The notes below the pieces were generated by a model. That model was not told the origin of the DNA and did not search any database. It saw only the letters and a program-made list of their open reading frames with translations. DNA of 64,000 nucleotides from Aquibium microcysteis (GTDB taxonomy: Bacteria > Pseudomonadota > Alphaproteobacteria > Rhizobiales > Rhizobiaceae), in contig NZ_CP061080.1 of assembly GCF_014495845.1 (NCBI RefSeq), positions 4,702,001 to 4,766,000 of the forward strand, read 5' to 3'. Made by a program: the position numbers and the translations under genes. This document shows, one piece after another, positions 1 through 6,427 of the stretch; the stretch's first letter is position 1; every line of letters starts with the position of its first letter.

Positions 1-1
1 C

Positions 2-325
2 TATCTGACCCGCCTTGGCCAGTTCACCCAGTTCGAGATATCCGTGGACGTGTGCCGGGCGTCATTATTAGGAGTAGGTCTACGAACCCTAGCGTTCTTA
101 GGGGGGAGCGGCACCTGCACGAATCCAACATCAGGAAAGGCGTCGTGCAAGAACGAGATTTTCATGCGGTGCTATGCGCATGACCAGTCGCGGCAATCCA
201 TGGATTGCATGGGCCAAGACCTCTCCTTCAATGCACAGACGGAATTCACCTATGACGCTACCTCCTGCAAATGGAACGTGTCGGGTTTTTCGATTATTGA
301 TGGCACGGTTAAGCAATTGAATTGA
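2..325 (+). CDS. Partial or degraded small hypothetical protein, open to the left edge
   Basis: The frame is open from the window edge and stops at 323-325, so this may be the C-terminal part of a longer gene; the first in-window candidate start is a GTG at 44. The C-terminal half carries several cysteines (the Cys-Thr, Ser-Cys-Lys, Arg-Cys-Tyr, Asp-Cys-Met and Ser-Cys-Lys positions), which would suit a small extracytoplasmic protein, but no signal peptide can be placed because the true start is not visible. I do not recognise the family. Base use is less GC-rich than in the core genes to the right. It could equally be a non-coding remnant. Confidence 0.3.
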   Translation, partial: YLTRLGQFTQFEISVDVCRASLLGVGLRTLAFLGGSGTCTNPTSGKASCKNEIFMRCYAHDQSRQSMDCMGQDLSFNAQTEFTYDATSCKWNVSGFSIIDGTVKQLN

Positions 326-482
326 CCTCCTGTCGTTTCTGCAGTTTCCGCTCCCCCGAACAGCGACCGCATTCCGTCGGGGGGCGGTGCTGCGGAATCC
401 GTGCGTTGATGTCTGCCTCAGCACGACCGCGACGTGAGGTCTTTGTGGTCGGCCCACGAAACCATCGCTGAAGCATCACCTT

Positions 483-656
483 ATGGCCAAATACGGTCTG
501 ACGCCGGACGATTATCGCACGAAGTGGGGCCTTGCTGCGGACTATCCAATGGTGGCTCCCCACTACGCGGCGGCCCGGTCGCGCGCATCGTCAAAGTACT
601 GGCGTGGGCGGAAGTCGAAAGCGCACGACTCTGCGGCCGCGCCACGCAACGGCTGA
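483..656 (+). pseudogene. MucR/Ros-family transcriptional regulator, C-terminal remnant
   Basis: The 57-codon frame starting at ATG 483 reads like the C-terminal half of rhizobial MucR/Ros zinc-finger regulators: a Leu-Thr-Pro-Asp-Asp-Tyr-Arg-x-Lys-Trp-Gly-Leu core followed by Asp-Tyr-Pro-Met-Val-Ala-Pro and an Ala-Ala-Ala-Arg-Ser stretch. In the same frame upstream there are Leu-Cys-Gly and Ser-Leu-Lys-His-His-Leu, which fit the degenerate zinc finger, but a TGA at 435-437 breaks the frame and the N-terminal half cannot be recovered in one frame. Full-length family members are about 140-190 residues. The most likely reading is a decayed regulator. A short functional protein starting at 483 is possible but would lack most of the zinc finger. 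Confidence 0.55.
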
Positions 657-708
657 CCTTGAACCCTCTCTGCAAGCGAGCCAAGGCAGCCGAGGCGAAA
701 GCCGACTG

Positions 709-1116
709 CTAATCCTCAGGACCCAGTGCCTTCACAAGGTCAACAACGCGCCGGCGAATCTTGGCATCGCCGATCTTCCCAAACGCGAGGTTGAGGGCGA
801 GGCCCTCGGCGCTGCTGAGGAATTCGATCAGGCCACCGGTGGAATCGTCGCCCTCCACCCGGCTCTTCGTAGAATTGAGAGCCTTCTCCGCTTCCTCGAA
901 GAAGAAAGAAGGTCGCACGTCAAGGGCGTTGGCGATAGCCTGCAGCCGGCTGGCGCTCACACGGTTGGCGCCGTTTTCATACTTTTGGACTTGCTGAAAG
1001 GTGACGCCAATCCTGTCGGCGAGCTTCTCCTGGCTCAGTCTCATGTTGAGGCGTCGGGCGCGAATCCGACTGCCCACGGATTCGTCGATCAGGTGTGGTT
1101 GTCTCGTATCAGCCAT
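709..1116 (-). CDS. XRE-family helix-turn-helix transcriptional regulator
   Basis: This 135-residue protein has a classical XRE/Cro-like HTH at about residues 15-70 (Gly-Ser-Arg-Ile-Arg-Ala-Arg-Arg, then Leu-Ser-Gln-Glu-Lys-Leu-Ala and Gln-Gln-Val-Gln-Lys-Tyr-Glu-Asn-Gly). The C-terminal 60 residues are of the kind found in alphaproteobacterial chromosomal and prophage regulators. It is a DNA-binding repressor or activator of unknown target. It lies downstream of the SRAP gene and a small membrane protein on the same strand, so the three may form one transcript. Lateral acquisition with the surrounding accessory genes is an inference. Confidence 0.88.
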   Translation of the reverse strand: MADTRQPHLIDESVGSRIRARRLNMRLSQEKLADRIGVTFQQVQKYENGANRVSASRLQAIANALDVRPSFFFEEAEKALNSTKSRVEGDDSTGGLIEFLSSAEGLALNLAFGKIGDAKIRRRVVDLVKALGPED

Positions 1117-1170
1117 CGGTCCCTCGCGGTTCGGCGAGGCGGCATACTCCGGCAGGCGGGAGCTGTCTAT

Positions 1171-1329
1171 TCACATCGCTTGGATCAGAGAGAAGCTGAA
1201 GGCTTGGTCTACGAGAACCATTCCAAGAAGCCAGAGGGCGAACATCAGGAGGACACCCACAGCAACACCCGCCAGGAGCGACCGTCGGTTCCTGCGCTGC
1301 ATCTCGGCAAAATATTCGTCAGGCTCCAT
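1171..1329 (-). CDS. Small single-pass membrane protein (52 aa), hypothetical
   Basis: The ATG at 1329 gives a 52-residue protein with a charged N-terminal segment (Met-Glu-Pro-Asp-Glu-Tyr-Phe-Ala-Glu-Met-Gln-Arg-Arg-Asn-Arg-Arg) followed by one hydrophobic helix at about residues 17-41, rich in Leu, Val, Ala and Gly. The positive cluster just before the helix predicts a cytoplasmic N terminus. Its start overlaps the end of the SRAP gene by 11 bases, which argues for translational coupling and for the gene being real. A longer in-frame start at 1353 exists but would overlap further. No family is recognised. Confidence 0.6.
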   Translation of the reverse strand: MEPDEYFAEMQRRNRRSLLAGVAVGVLLMFALWLLGMVLVDQAFSFSLIQAM

Positions 1330-2050
1330 CGGTAGCCTCTGGCTTCGGCACAATCGTCAGTAGTTCATCATCTACCGGACGCTGTAGCGCCTTCGCTTCC
1401 TCCCATGGCGCGGAGAGCCAGGTGTCGACCTCGCCGGCCGTGGTCAGGATGACGGGCATGGCTTTCGGATGCACGGGTGCCACAACCGCGTTAGGTTCCG
1501 TCGTCAGGAACCCGTAGAGGTCGGCCGTCACCAGTCCGTCGCGGACCTTTCGCACGCTTTCCCATTGCGAAACCCAGATGCCGGCGAAGAAAGCGAGCGG
1601 ATAGTCAGGGCCAATGGAAAACCACGCGTTGGGAGTACGACCGCCTACCGGCTGGTTGGCAGGATCAGGCTCGGCAAAGGAGGTGAACGGCACCAGGCAA
1701 CGGTTCTCGACGCCAAGCCAAGGCTTCCAGTGCCGGCTTGCCGTGTTGCGCACGTTCGTCGTGCCGCCGTCCGGTTCCATCTTCAGAATCTGGTCGAAAT
1801 CAACTTCCTTGCCTTTGGCCCGCAACTTGTCGGCCCGCCTCGATGCCGCATCCATCAGAGCCTTGCGCGACGACGGCAGACCCCATCTGGCGCGGGCGAG
1901 TACACGGCCACCGTCGCTGTTGCGAACAATCGGGGCGGAGTAGTCCGGGTAAACGCTTCCCGGCTCCAGGTTGCCAGCCTCGCTGCGCATCGCTCGCGTG
2001 AAGTCGAGAATGGCCTGCGGGCCCTTGGAGATGTTGTACAGGTTGCACAT
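1319..2050 (-). CDS. SOS response-associated peptidase, SRAP/HMCES/YedK family
   Basis: SRAP proteins shield abasic sites in single-stranded DNA by forming a thiazolidine cross-link through the N-terminal cysteine exposed after Met removal. The expected residues are present: Met-Cys at the start (Cys2), Asn102 in the Asn-Val-Arg-Asn stretch, Glu127 in Ser-Phe-Ala-Glu-Pro, and His194 in the Val-His-Pro-Lys-Ala-Met-Pro motif. The length of 243 residues is normal for the family. The requirement for Cys2 fixes the start at 2050. It leads a minus-strand group with a small membrane protein and an XRE regulator. SRAP genes are often carried on mobile DNA, in keeping with this accessory region. Confidence 0.93.
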   Translation of the reverse strand: MCNLYNISKGPQAILDFTRAMRSEAGNLEPGSVYPDYSAPIVRNSDGGRVLARARWGLPSSRKALMDAASRRADKLRAKGKEVDFDQILKMEPDGGTTNVRNTASRHWKPWLGVENRCLVPFTSFAEPDPANQPVGGRTPNAWFSIGPDYPLAFFAGIWVSQWESVRKVRDGLVTADLYGFLTTEPNAVVAPVHPKAMPVILTTAGEVDTWLSAPWEEAKALQRPVDDELLTIVPKPEATDGA

Positions 2051-2424
2051 CTTGGCATCCTGCTACGGCCGGCGCGGCCGATCAACTGTCAGGTGCAGTC
2101 GGGGAGGCGTCCAAGAGAGGGTGCGCCTTCGCCGGACGGAGCCAGGCCTAAAGCCGCGCGACCTTCCTGGAGGGTTTGTCCGCTACCAGAAGGGCGGGTT
2201 TCAACGCTGGGGCACTGCTCGGCGGATCGCTCCATCATCCGGTGTCGCGTGTTTGGGTGGGGTATTGGCAGCGGGCCGAAGTAAAAAGAAAGGCCCCGCA
2301 CAAGGCGGGGCCTCATTCTGACGCTGCAATTAGCTTGGCTTCGCCGGTTGCAACGGCCCTTTCGGGACTTAAATCCCGGATATCTCCGGGGCCTTCCAAG
2401 AAATGGGGCCGTTCGCCCCTAAAG
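2051..2424. other. Intergenic region of 374 bases
   Basis: No convincing gene is seen here on either strand. The part next to 2050 must hold the promoter of the SRAP gene, although no clear -35/-10 pair stands out. The 2291-2313 hairpin is listed separately. A weaker hairpin formed by CGGGA and TCCCG arms lies near 2366-2381. Confidence 0.5.
2291..2313 (-). terminator. Rho-independent terminator of the PemK/MazF gene
   Basis: A perfect 9-bp stem (AGGCCCCGC and GCGGGGCCT) with a 5-base loop is followed on the minus strand by a T-rich run (TTTCTTTTT, from 2282-2290). The orientation fits termination of minus-strand transcription arriving from the toxin gene that ends at 2425. Confidence 0.8.
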
Positions 2425-2835
2425 TCAATCTCGCATACCAAGTGAGTGCTTAATGCATTCCTTAATTTCAGCCATCTTTTCGGGGCTCAGCACACGAACG
2501 TCGTAAACTCGTTCGCCGGTTGCGTCCCGCCCACGATCAAGCAGCTTTAGACGGTGGAAGGCCACGCACATCACCATATCCGCCTTTACCCACATTCGGG
2601 GGGAATCGTATGGAAAAGGCAAGGGCGGGTCCAACTCCAAAAGGCAGTTGTAGGTCTGCGGTGGGTTCGGTTCTGTTGTGCTTAGCGGGACAATGGTACA
2701 GAGTTGGTCTCGGCCAGCAAGCTTTGGCGAAATCACAATTGCTGGCCGCCTCTTCCGCATCTCAGGCGGCCTAAAACCTTCGTTCAAATCAACGCGGAGT
2801 ATAGTCCCGATCTGAGGATGATTGAGAATGCTCAT
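2425..2835 (-). CDS. PemK/MazF-family growth inhibitor (endoribonuclease-like toxin)
   Basis: This 136-residue protein has the PemK/MazF fold signature: an N-terminal Gly-Thr-Ile-Leu-Arg-Val-Asp-Leu strand, then Lys-Arg-Arg-Pro-Ala-Ile-Val-Ile-Ser, and a central Ile-Val-Pro-Leu-Ser-Thr-Thr motif, all typical of mRNA-cleaving toxins. No antitoxin-like AbrB/PhD/MazE gene lies next to it: the upstream 2836-2977 gap has no ORF and the downstream side is a terminator. It is therefore an orphan toxin-like gene, or a solo member of the family with another role. RNase activity is inferred from the family only. Confidence 0.83.
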   Translation of the reverse strand: MSILNHPQIGTILRVDLNEGFRPPEMRKRRPAIVISPKLAGRDQLCTIVPLSTTEPNPPQTYNCLLELDPPLPFPYDSPRMWVKADMVMCVAFHRLKLLDRGRDATGERVYDVRVLSPEKMAEIKECIKHSLGMRD

Positions 2836-2977
2836 GGTGGGAGCATTGCCCGATTCGGCAAGGCAAAGCTATCTTCGTTCCCGTAACAAATTCCTCTTCG
2901 CGTCCGTCACGTTCCGAACCTAGCCAGCCTCGCGCATGGCTCGTAGCCTTGCTGAAGCGTTAGGCAACATGTGGCTC

Positions 2978-3466
2978 TCACTGACCGCCTCGCCTCAACT
3001 CCCATGGCTCCACGAAGCGCCCCTGCCAGATGCCGGCGCCAGCCCGCCGAGCTTCGGCTTGGTCCGCCGCATAGGCGCCACGGCTGTACCGAGGCCAGTC
3101 GAGCGCATACCCGTTGCGGACCATCCACGCCGCCACACTCTTGCCGTCGGCGCGGAAGCAGTCGCCCACAAAGCGCCGGTAGCGGTCGCGCTCGACGAAC
3201 CTGCATGACGTTGGCCTGGACTGAGCAAGGAAGGCGTCCAAGGCGTTCGCTGCTACCTGTCCGCACCGATACTCCCGCCCGAACTTGTCCTGGCACCGCT
3301 GGCCGCCCTCCGGCGCGTCTACGCCGTGAAGTCGGATCCGCTCGCCAGCAATTTCAATCGTGTCTCCATCGACCACCGAGGCGCGGCCGGTGACGGTCTC
3401 CGCATATGCGGTTGCGGTAAGACCGAGACCGACCATGGCAGCGAGCGCCAGCCGGTGAGTAATCAC
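2978..3466 (-). CDS. Secreted thermonuclease-family (SNase-like) protein
   Basis: Residues 1-22 form a Sec signal peptide (Ala-Tyr-Ala before Glu23). The mature part is a staphylococcal nuclease-like OB fold. Candidate catalytic and calcium residues are Asp33 and Asp35 (Val-Val-Asp-Gly-Asp-Thr), Arg45, Asp50 and Glu53 (Gly-Val-Asp-Ala-Pro-Glu), with a later arginine in Asp-Arg-Tyr-Arg-Arg. The predicted activity is phosphodiester hydrolysis of DNA or RNA in the periplasm or outside the cell. The GTG start at 3466 overlaps the stop of the upstream XRE regulator (GTGA), so the two are translationally coupled. Such genes are common on rhizobial plasmids and islands. The physiological role here is unknown. 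Confidence 0.9.
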   Translation of the reverse strand: MITHRLALAAMVGLGLTATAYAETVTGRASVVDGDTIEIAGERIRLHGVDAPEGGQRCQDKFGREYRCGQVAANALDAFLAQSRPTSCRFVERDRYRRFVGDCFRADGKSVAAWMVRNGYALDWPRYSRGAYAADQAEARRAGAGIWQGRFVEPWELRRGGQ

Positions 3467-3729
3467 GCGGCGCTGCCATCAGGTTTCGCCATGCGGACAC
3501 CTGCGCCCCCGCCGTTCTCGGCGATGAAGACAACGCCAGCCGCTTCCAACGCCCGCCGAACGGCGGCAATGTTGTTTGCCATTCCTGTCGCCAGCCCCTC
3601 GCTCGCCTCCATCCTTCGAAGCGTTGGAATTGATACGTTCGCCGCTGCCGCTAGCTCGCCCTGACCCATACCCAAGAGTGCGCGCGCTGCTGCAATCTGC
3701 CGTCCCCGTACCTGATCTTTTCCGCTCAC
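3463..3729 (-). CDS. Small XRE-family transcriptional regulator (88 aa)
   Basis: The protein is essentially a bare helix-turn-helix: Gly-Arg-Gln-Ile-Ala-Ala-Ala-Arg-Ala-Leu-Leu-Gly, then Gln-Gly-Glu-Leu-Ala-Ala-Ala-Ala, then Val-Ser-Ile-Pro-Thr-Leu-Arg-Arg-Met-Glu. The C-terminal Leu-Glu-Ala-Ala-Gly-Val-Val-Phe-Ile-Ala-Glu-Asn-Gly-Gly-Gly-Ala-Gly-Val-Arg segment is typical of compact alphaproteobacterial XRE proteins. The GTG start at 3729 is preceded by AGGAAA. It is co-directional with the nuclease and divergent from the 3811 gene. The perfect dyad at 3760-3779 in the shared intergenic region is a plausible autoregulatory operator. Confidence 0.85.
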   Translation of the reverse strand: MSGKDQVRGRQIAAARALLGMGQGELAAAANVSIPTLRRMEASEGLATGMANNIAAVRRALEAAGVVFIAENGGGAGVRMAKPDGSAA

Positions 3730-3744
3730 AATGATCGTTTCCTA

Positions 3745-3779
3745 TTGACATTAATGCATGGTGATCTAAATCTATCACC
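3745..3779 (+). promoter_or_regulatory. Divergent control region: -35-like TTGACA and a GGTGAT-N8-ATCACC dyad
   Basis: TTGACA (3745-3750) is followed after 16-17 bases by a weak AT-rich -10 candidate (TAAATC). A perfect inverted repeat, GGTGAT (3760-3765) and ATCACC (3774-3779), overlaps the space between them. An 8-bp palindrome, CATTAATG, lies at 3749-3756. The arrangement suits repression by the adjacent XRE protein. No experiment is available, so the binding protein is an inference. Confidence 0.45.
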
Positions 3780-3810
3780 ACAAGCGCATTGTATCAATGG
3801 AGCGAAACCA

Positions 3811-4086
3811 ATGTACGACCGTGCCGCCATCCTCCGCAGCGCCTGGGCCATGTACCGCGAGTGGTTCGCCGGCCGTAACCGCTCCTTCAAGTTCAACCGC
3901 TCGGACTTTTCGGTTTACCTCGCCGCCGCGTGGCGGATGGCGAAGGAAGCGGCCATGTCCGCCCCGGCCATCCGCGCCGAGCGCATCCGCGAGGAAATCG
4001 CCCGCCTGCCCTACAAGGCCGCCCGCGTGAACGTGGATGCCGTCCGCGCCCGCCTTTCCGCCGAACTCGCCACGCTCGCGGCCTAA
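3811..4086 (+). CDS. Hypothetical protein (91 aa), mobile-element type
   Basis: The ATG at 3811 is preceded by GGAGCG, which decides against the longer frame from 3745. The product is basic and helical, with an aromatic-rich start (Met-Tyr-Asp-Arg, Trp-Ala-Met-Tyr-Arg-Glu-Trp) and a Phe-Lys-Phe-Asn-Arg segment. I recall similar small proteins from rhizobial prophages and plasmids but can assign no function. It heads a three-gene plus-strand run (3811, 4101, 4344) downstream of the divergent promoter region. The composition is GC-rich like the chromosome. Confidence 0.7.
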   Translation: MYDRAAILRSAWAMYREWFAGRNRSFKFNRSDFSVYLAAAWRMAKEAAMSAPAIRAERIREEIARLPYKAARVNVDAVRARLSAELATLAA

Positions 4087-4100
4087 CGGGAGGAACGGAG

Positions 4101-4313
4101 GTGCACTCCTACGCCAAGCGCCAGACGGTCTTCTACACGCCGTGGGGCAAGTCCTTCACCATCCGCGCCAGCGTCGAGACCGTCCACCGCGACGGGACTT
4201 TGACTGTCCGCGCGCTCTTCCATCACGCCGATGGCGCCGACGTGCCGGGATATCTCGGCTTCACATACCGCCTTGGCCCCGAAACGCTGCGCACGACCGC
4301 AAGTGCCGCCTGA
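4101..4313 (+). CDS. Hypothetical protein (70 aa)
   Basis: A GTG at 4101 with GGAGGAACGGAG directly upstream gives a 70-residue protein; the upstream extension of the same frame to 3930 overlaps the previous gene and is rejected. The protein is rich in Thr, Arg and aromatics and looks like a small beta-sheet domain (Val-Phe-Tyr-Thr-Pro-Trp-Gly-Lys, Leu-Gly-Phe-Thr-Tyr-Arg-Leu-Gly). It is separated from the preceding gene by 14 bases, so co-transcription is likely. No family is recognised. Confidence 0.65.
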   Translation: MHSYAKRQTVFYTPWGKSFTIRASVETVHRDGTLTVRALFHHADGADVPGYLGFTYRLGPETLRTTASAA

Positions 4314-4343
4314 CGTCCACCAATAGAAACGGGAGAACTCGAT

Positions 4344-4796
4344 ATGTCTGCAACCATCAACCGCCGTGCCGTGCTTGCCTCTGCACCCGCCGTGCTGGCG
4401 TCCGCCGCTATCGCTGTCCCCGGTCCCGCCAACGCGGTCGCCGCCCCGGCCGGAGTGTCGCCGAAGCTTCGGGAACTCATCAACGCTCACAAGGCCGCAT
4501 CCGAGAATGAGGACGCCGCCGTCAATGCGCAGGATGAAGTCTGGTGCAGCGAGAACGGCGTTCCCTTCACGGACGACGCGGTCAACCACTACCTCGACGC
4601 CATGCATGCGGCCGACCGCGCGCTGATGGCCGTGGTGCACTACCGGTGCCGCTCCGGCGCCGACCGCTACATGAAAGGGGAATACCTCCTCCAGCGCGTC
4701 GGGCGCTACGGATCGGGAACGCTCGGCTTGGATGAAGACTTCGGCCTCACGGCGCTTCTGCGGTCCATGCGCGAGGAAGGGAGGGCTTCGAACTGA
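4344..4796 (+). CDS. Hypothetical exported protein with twin-arginine-like leader (150 aa)
   Basis: The N terminus has Asn-Arg-Arg-Ala-Val-Leu at residues 6-11 followed by a hydrophobic Ala-rich segment ending near Ala-Asn-Ala-Val-Ala-Ala at about residue 34, which resembles a Tat (or Sec) signal. The mature part is helical and acidic with two cysteines (Val-Trp-Cys-Ser and Tyr-Arg-Cys-Arg). The Arg-Arg motif lacks the usual Phe-Leu-Lys, so a Tat route is uncertain. The gene follows two small hypotheticals on the same strand after a 30-base gap with a GGGAG site. I know of similar proteins only as rhizobial hypotheticals. Confidence 0.7.
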   Translation: MSATINRRAVLASAPAVLASAAIAVPGPANAVAAPAGVSPKLRELINAHKAASENEDAAVNAQDEVWCSENGVPFTDDAVNHYLDAMHAADRALMAVVHYRCRSGADRYMKGEYLLQRVGRYGSGTLGLDEDFGLTALLRSMREEGRASN

Positions 4797-4829
4797 CCAA
4801 GCCGGGGGGCTCAGAACCTCCCGGCCATC

Positions 4830-4951
4830 CTACACTTTCGCATCCGGGGGGCGGGAAACCGTCTTCCGGATGATGCTTTTGTACCTGCGCACCCATAGCC
4901 AAAGCAGCAGTAGCAGGACGTCGGAAAGCAGGAAGGCTAGCAGGAATTCAG
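4830..4951 (-). pseudogene. 3'-part of a 42-codon membrane-protein ORF split by the IS3 element
   Basis: On the minus strand 4951-4833 encodes a Leu-rich transmembrane helix (Phe-Leu-Leu-Ala-Phe-Leu-Leu-Ser-Asp then Leu5-Trp-Leu-Trp) followed by a basic tail (Val-Arg-Arg-Tyr-Lys) and a stop at 4830-4832. When the IS (4952-6190) and one copy of its CAG duplication are removed, the frame joins exactly to ATG-CCC-GCT at 6200-6192 and gives a 42-residue protein. The insertion therefore falls after codon 3. The ORF is short and has no strong Shine-Dalgarno, so whether it was ever expressed is uncertain; a plausible promoter lies upstream at 6254-6283. Confidence 0.5.
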
Positions 4952-4981
4952 TGGCCTGCTGCCGGTTTTTCGGACACGAGG

Positions 4982-5842
4982 TTAAGCTAACATAGCTTGT
5001 TCCTCGAACTCGACGGGGCTCAGGTATCCCAGTGTCGAGTGCCGTCGCCGAGGGTTGTAGAAGCGCTCGATGTAGTCGAACACGTCGGCCCTGGCGTCAT
5101 CTCTCGTCCTGTAGACCTTGCGTGCCGTGCGCTCGGTTTTCAGCGACGAGAAGAAGCTTTCCATCGCAGCATTGTCCCAGACGTTACCCGACCGGCTCAT
5201 CGAACACGTGATGCCGTGGTCGGCCATCAGGCGCTGGAACTGCTCGCTGGTGTATTGCGATCCCTGGTCGGAGTGGTGCAGCAGGCTGTCCGGCTTGCCT
5301 CGGCGCCAGATCGCCATGATGAGGGCGTCTGTGACGAGCTGCGCCGTCATCTCCGCCTTCATCGCCCAGCCGACGACGCGCCGAGAGAAGAGGTCGACGA
5401 CGGCGGCAACGTAGAGCCATCCTTCGGCGGTCCAGATGTAGGTGAAGTCGGCTACCCACTTCTGGTTCGGCGCCGACGCTTCGAAGGCGCGGTCGAGGAG
5501 GTTGCCGGACACTGTTGCTCGCTCGCCGGTGTCCTTTGGCAACCCACGGCGCCGCGGCCGGGCACGCAACCCGTTCTCCCGCATGAGCCGCTCGACACGA
5601 TGAAGGCCACAGGAAAGACCCTCGGCCAGAACGTCGCGCCAGACCCGCCGGGCGCCATAGGTGCGGTCGCTGTTCTTGAAGCTGCGGTCGATCCGGGAGA
5701 TGAGAACCTCATCGTCCCGAGCGCGAGCGCTGGGGCTGCGTTTGAGCCAGGCATGGAAGCCCGAGCGGGAGACATCCAGCGCCTCGCACAGCCATGCCAC
5801 CGGCCAGACGTTCCGGTGCTTCGCGATGAAAGCGAACCTCAT
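4982..5842 (-). CDS. IS3-family transposase OrfB (DDE integrase domain)
   Basis: OrfB supplies the catalytic rve-type integrase core. An N-terminal helical region (HTH_21-like, with Tyr-Gly-Ala-Arg-Arg-Val-Trp) precedes the DDE residues: Asp in Trp-Val-Ala-Asp-Phe-Thr-Tyr, Asp in His-His-Ser-Asp-Gln-Gly-Ser-Gln-Tyr, and Glu in Ala-Met-Glu-Ser-Phe-Phe. A C-terminal Asn-Pro-Arg-Arg-Arg-His-Ser-Thr-Leu-Gly-Tyr motif closes the domain. At 286 residues it is full length. Its ATG overlaps the orfA stop (ATGA). The active enzyme in this family is normally the OrfAB fusion made by frameshifting. Confidence 0.93.
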   Translation of the reverse strand: MRFAFIAKHRNVWPVAWLCEALDVSRSGFHAWLKRSPSARARDDEVLISRIDRSFKNSDRTYGARRVWRDVLAEGLSCGLHRVERLMRENGLRARPRRRGLPKDTGERATVSGNLLDRAFEASAPNQKWVADFTYIWTAEGWLYVAAVVDLFSRRVVGWAMKAEMTAQLVTDALIMAIWRRGKPDSLLHHSDQGSQYTSEQFQRLMADHGITCSMSRSGNVWDNAAMESFFSSLKTERTARKVYRTRDDARADVFDYIERFYNPRRRHSTLGYLSPVEFEEQAMLA

Positions 5843-6135
5843 GTCACTTCCCTCGCGAAGTAGGCTGCGGCCTTTTTTAGGATGTCGCGCTCCGCCTTCA
5901 GCTTCGCCACTTCCTTGCGCAGCCGGTCAATCTCCTGCTGCTCCGGCTTCATCTGCCCATGGCCGGGAAAGGCATGCTGCGGATCGGTCGACAGCTCGCG
6001 CACCCATTTGCGCAACACATTCTCATGGAGATCCAGATCGCGGGCAGCCTGGGCAACAGCAACGCCCCGATCCCTCACCAGCCTAACCGCCTCGAGCTTG
6101 AACTCGCGGCTGAACTTCCTTCGTTGCATTCCCAC
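5839..6135 (-). CDS. IS3-family transposase OrfA (HTH DNA-binding subunit)
   Basis: This 98-residue protein has the usual OrfA layout: a basic N terminus (Arg-Arg-Lys-Phe-Ser-Arg-Glu-Phe-Lys), a helix-turn-helix at about residues 10-50 (Ala-Gln-Ala-Ala-Arg-Asp-Leu-Asp-Leu-His-Glu-Asn-Val-Leu), and a leucine-zipper-like segment with Ile-Asp-Arg-Leu-Arg-Lys-Glu-Val-Ala-Lys-Leu-Lys. It binds the terminal repeats and, when made alone, usually dampens transposition. The run of A residues near the end is a frameshift site leading into OrfB. Confidence 0.92.
   Translation of the reverse strand: MGMQRRKFSREFKLEAVRLVRDRGVAVAQAARDLDLHENVLRKWVRELSTDPQHAFPGHGQMKPEQQEIDRLRKEVAKLKAERDILKKAAAYFAREVT
5872..5878 (-). 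other. Programmed -1 frameshift heptamer A-AAA-AAG in orfA
   Basis: Read on the minus strand, the orfA codons CTA-AAA-AAG form a classical A-AAA-AAG slippery heptamer. A one-base backward slip enters a frame with no stop that runs through Gly-Arg-Ser-Leu-Leu-Arg-Glu-Gly-Ser-Asp into the OrfB Met. This would make the OrfAB fusion transposase known for IS3 elements. No downstream stimulator structure was assessed. Confidence 0.65.
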
Positions 6136-6231
6136 TCTCCAGTTCCGTTAAACACCTTATCTCGGTGTCCACGAAACCGGCAGCAGGCCACAGCGGGCAT
6201 TCTGGCAGACGAGTTAGAGCGAAATTCGATT

Positions 6232-6283
6232 GTTATATGATAACGTTACATTGACTATAGGCGATGGATCTTCGGCGGCACAA
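6232..6283 (-). promoter_or_regulatory. Candidate promoter and dyad upstream of the IS-disrupted small ORF
   Basis: On the minus strand TTGTGC (6283-6278) and TATAGT (6259-6254) are spaced by 18 bases, a fair sigma70-like pair. A GTTAT-ATG-ATAAC dyad (6232-6244) lies between the -10 and the ATG at 6200. The stretch is clearly more AT-rich than its surroundings. It would drive the 42-codon ORF now split by the IS. Confidence 0.35.
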
Positions 6284-6427
6284 TCTTAGTTTTGTCGGTC
6301 CAGAAAATGCCGCGCTCACGGGACCGTCTGGACGGCTACTCCACACGCCGAGGCGAGTTTTGCGACGCCATAAGGAGCGGGCCACGCAAACGCTTTGGTG
6401 ACATCTTTTCCGGGGCCATAGCGTTAG

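Larger units (their letters stand above)
4952..6190 (-). mobile_element. Complete IS3-family insertion sequence, 1,239 bp
   Basis: The ends are imperfect inverted repeats beginning TGGCCTGCTGCCGGTTT, with GGACAC shared a few bases further in (4952-4977 and the complement of 6165-6190), and they have the TG...CA termini usual for IS3. The element is flanked by a direct CAG at 4949-4951 and 6191-6193, a 3-bp target duplication as expected for the family. It carries orfA and orfB on the minus strand with a -1 frameshift site between them, and both frames are intact. The near-perfect ends and intact genes suggest a recent insertion. Confidence 0.92.
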
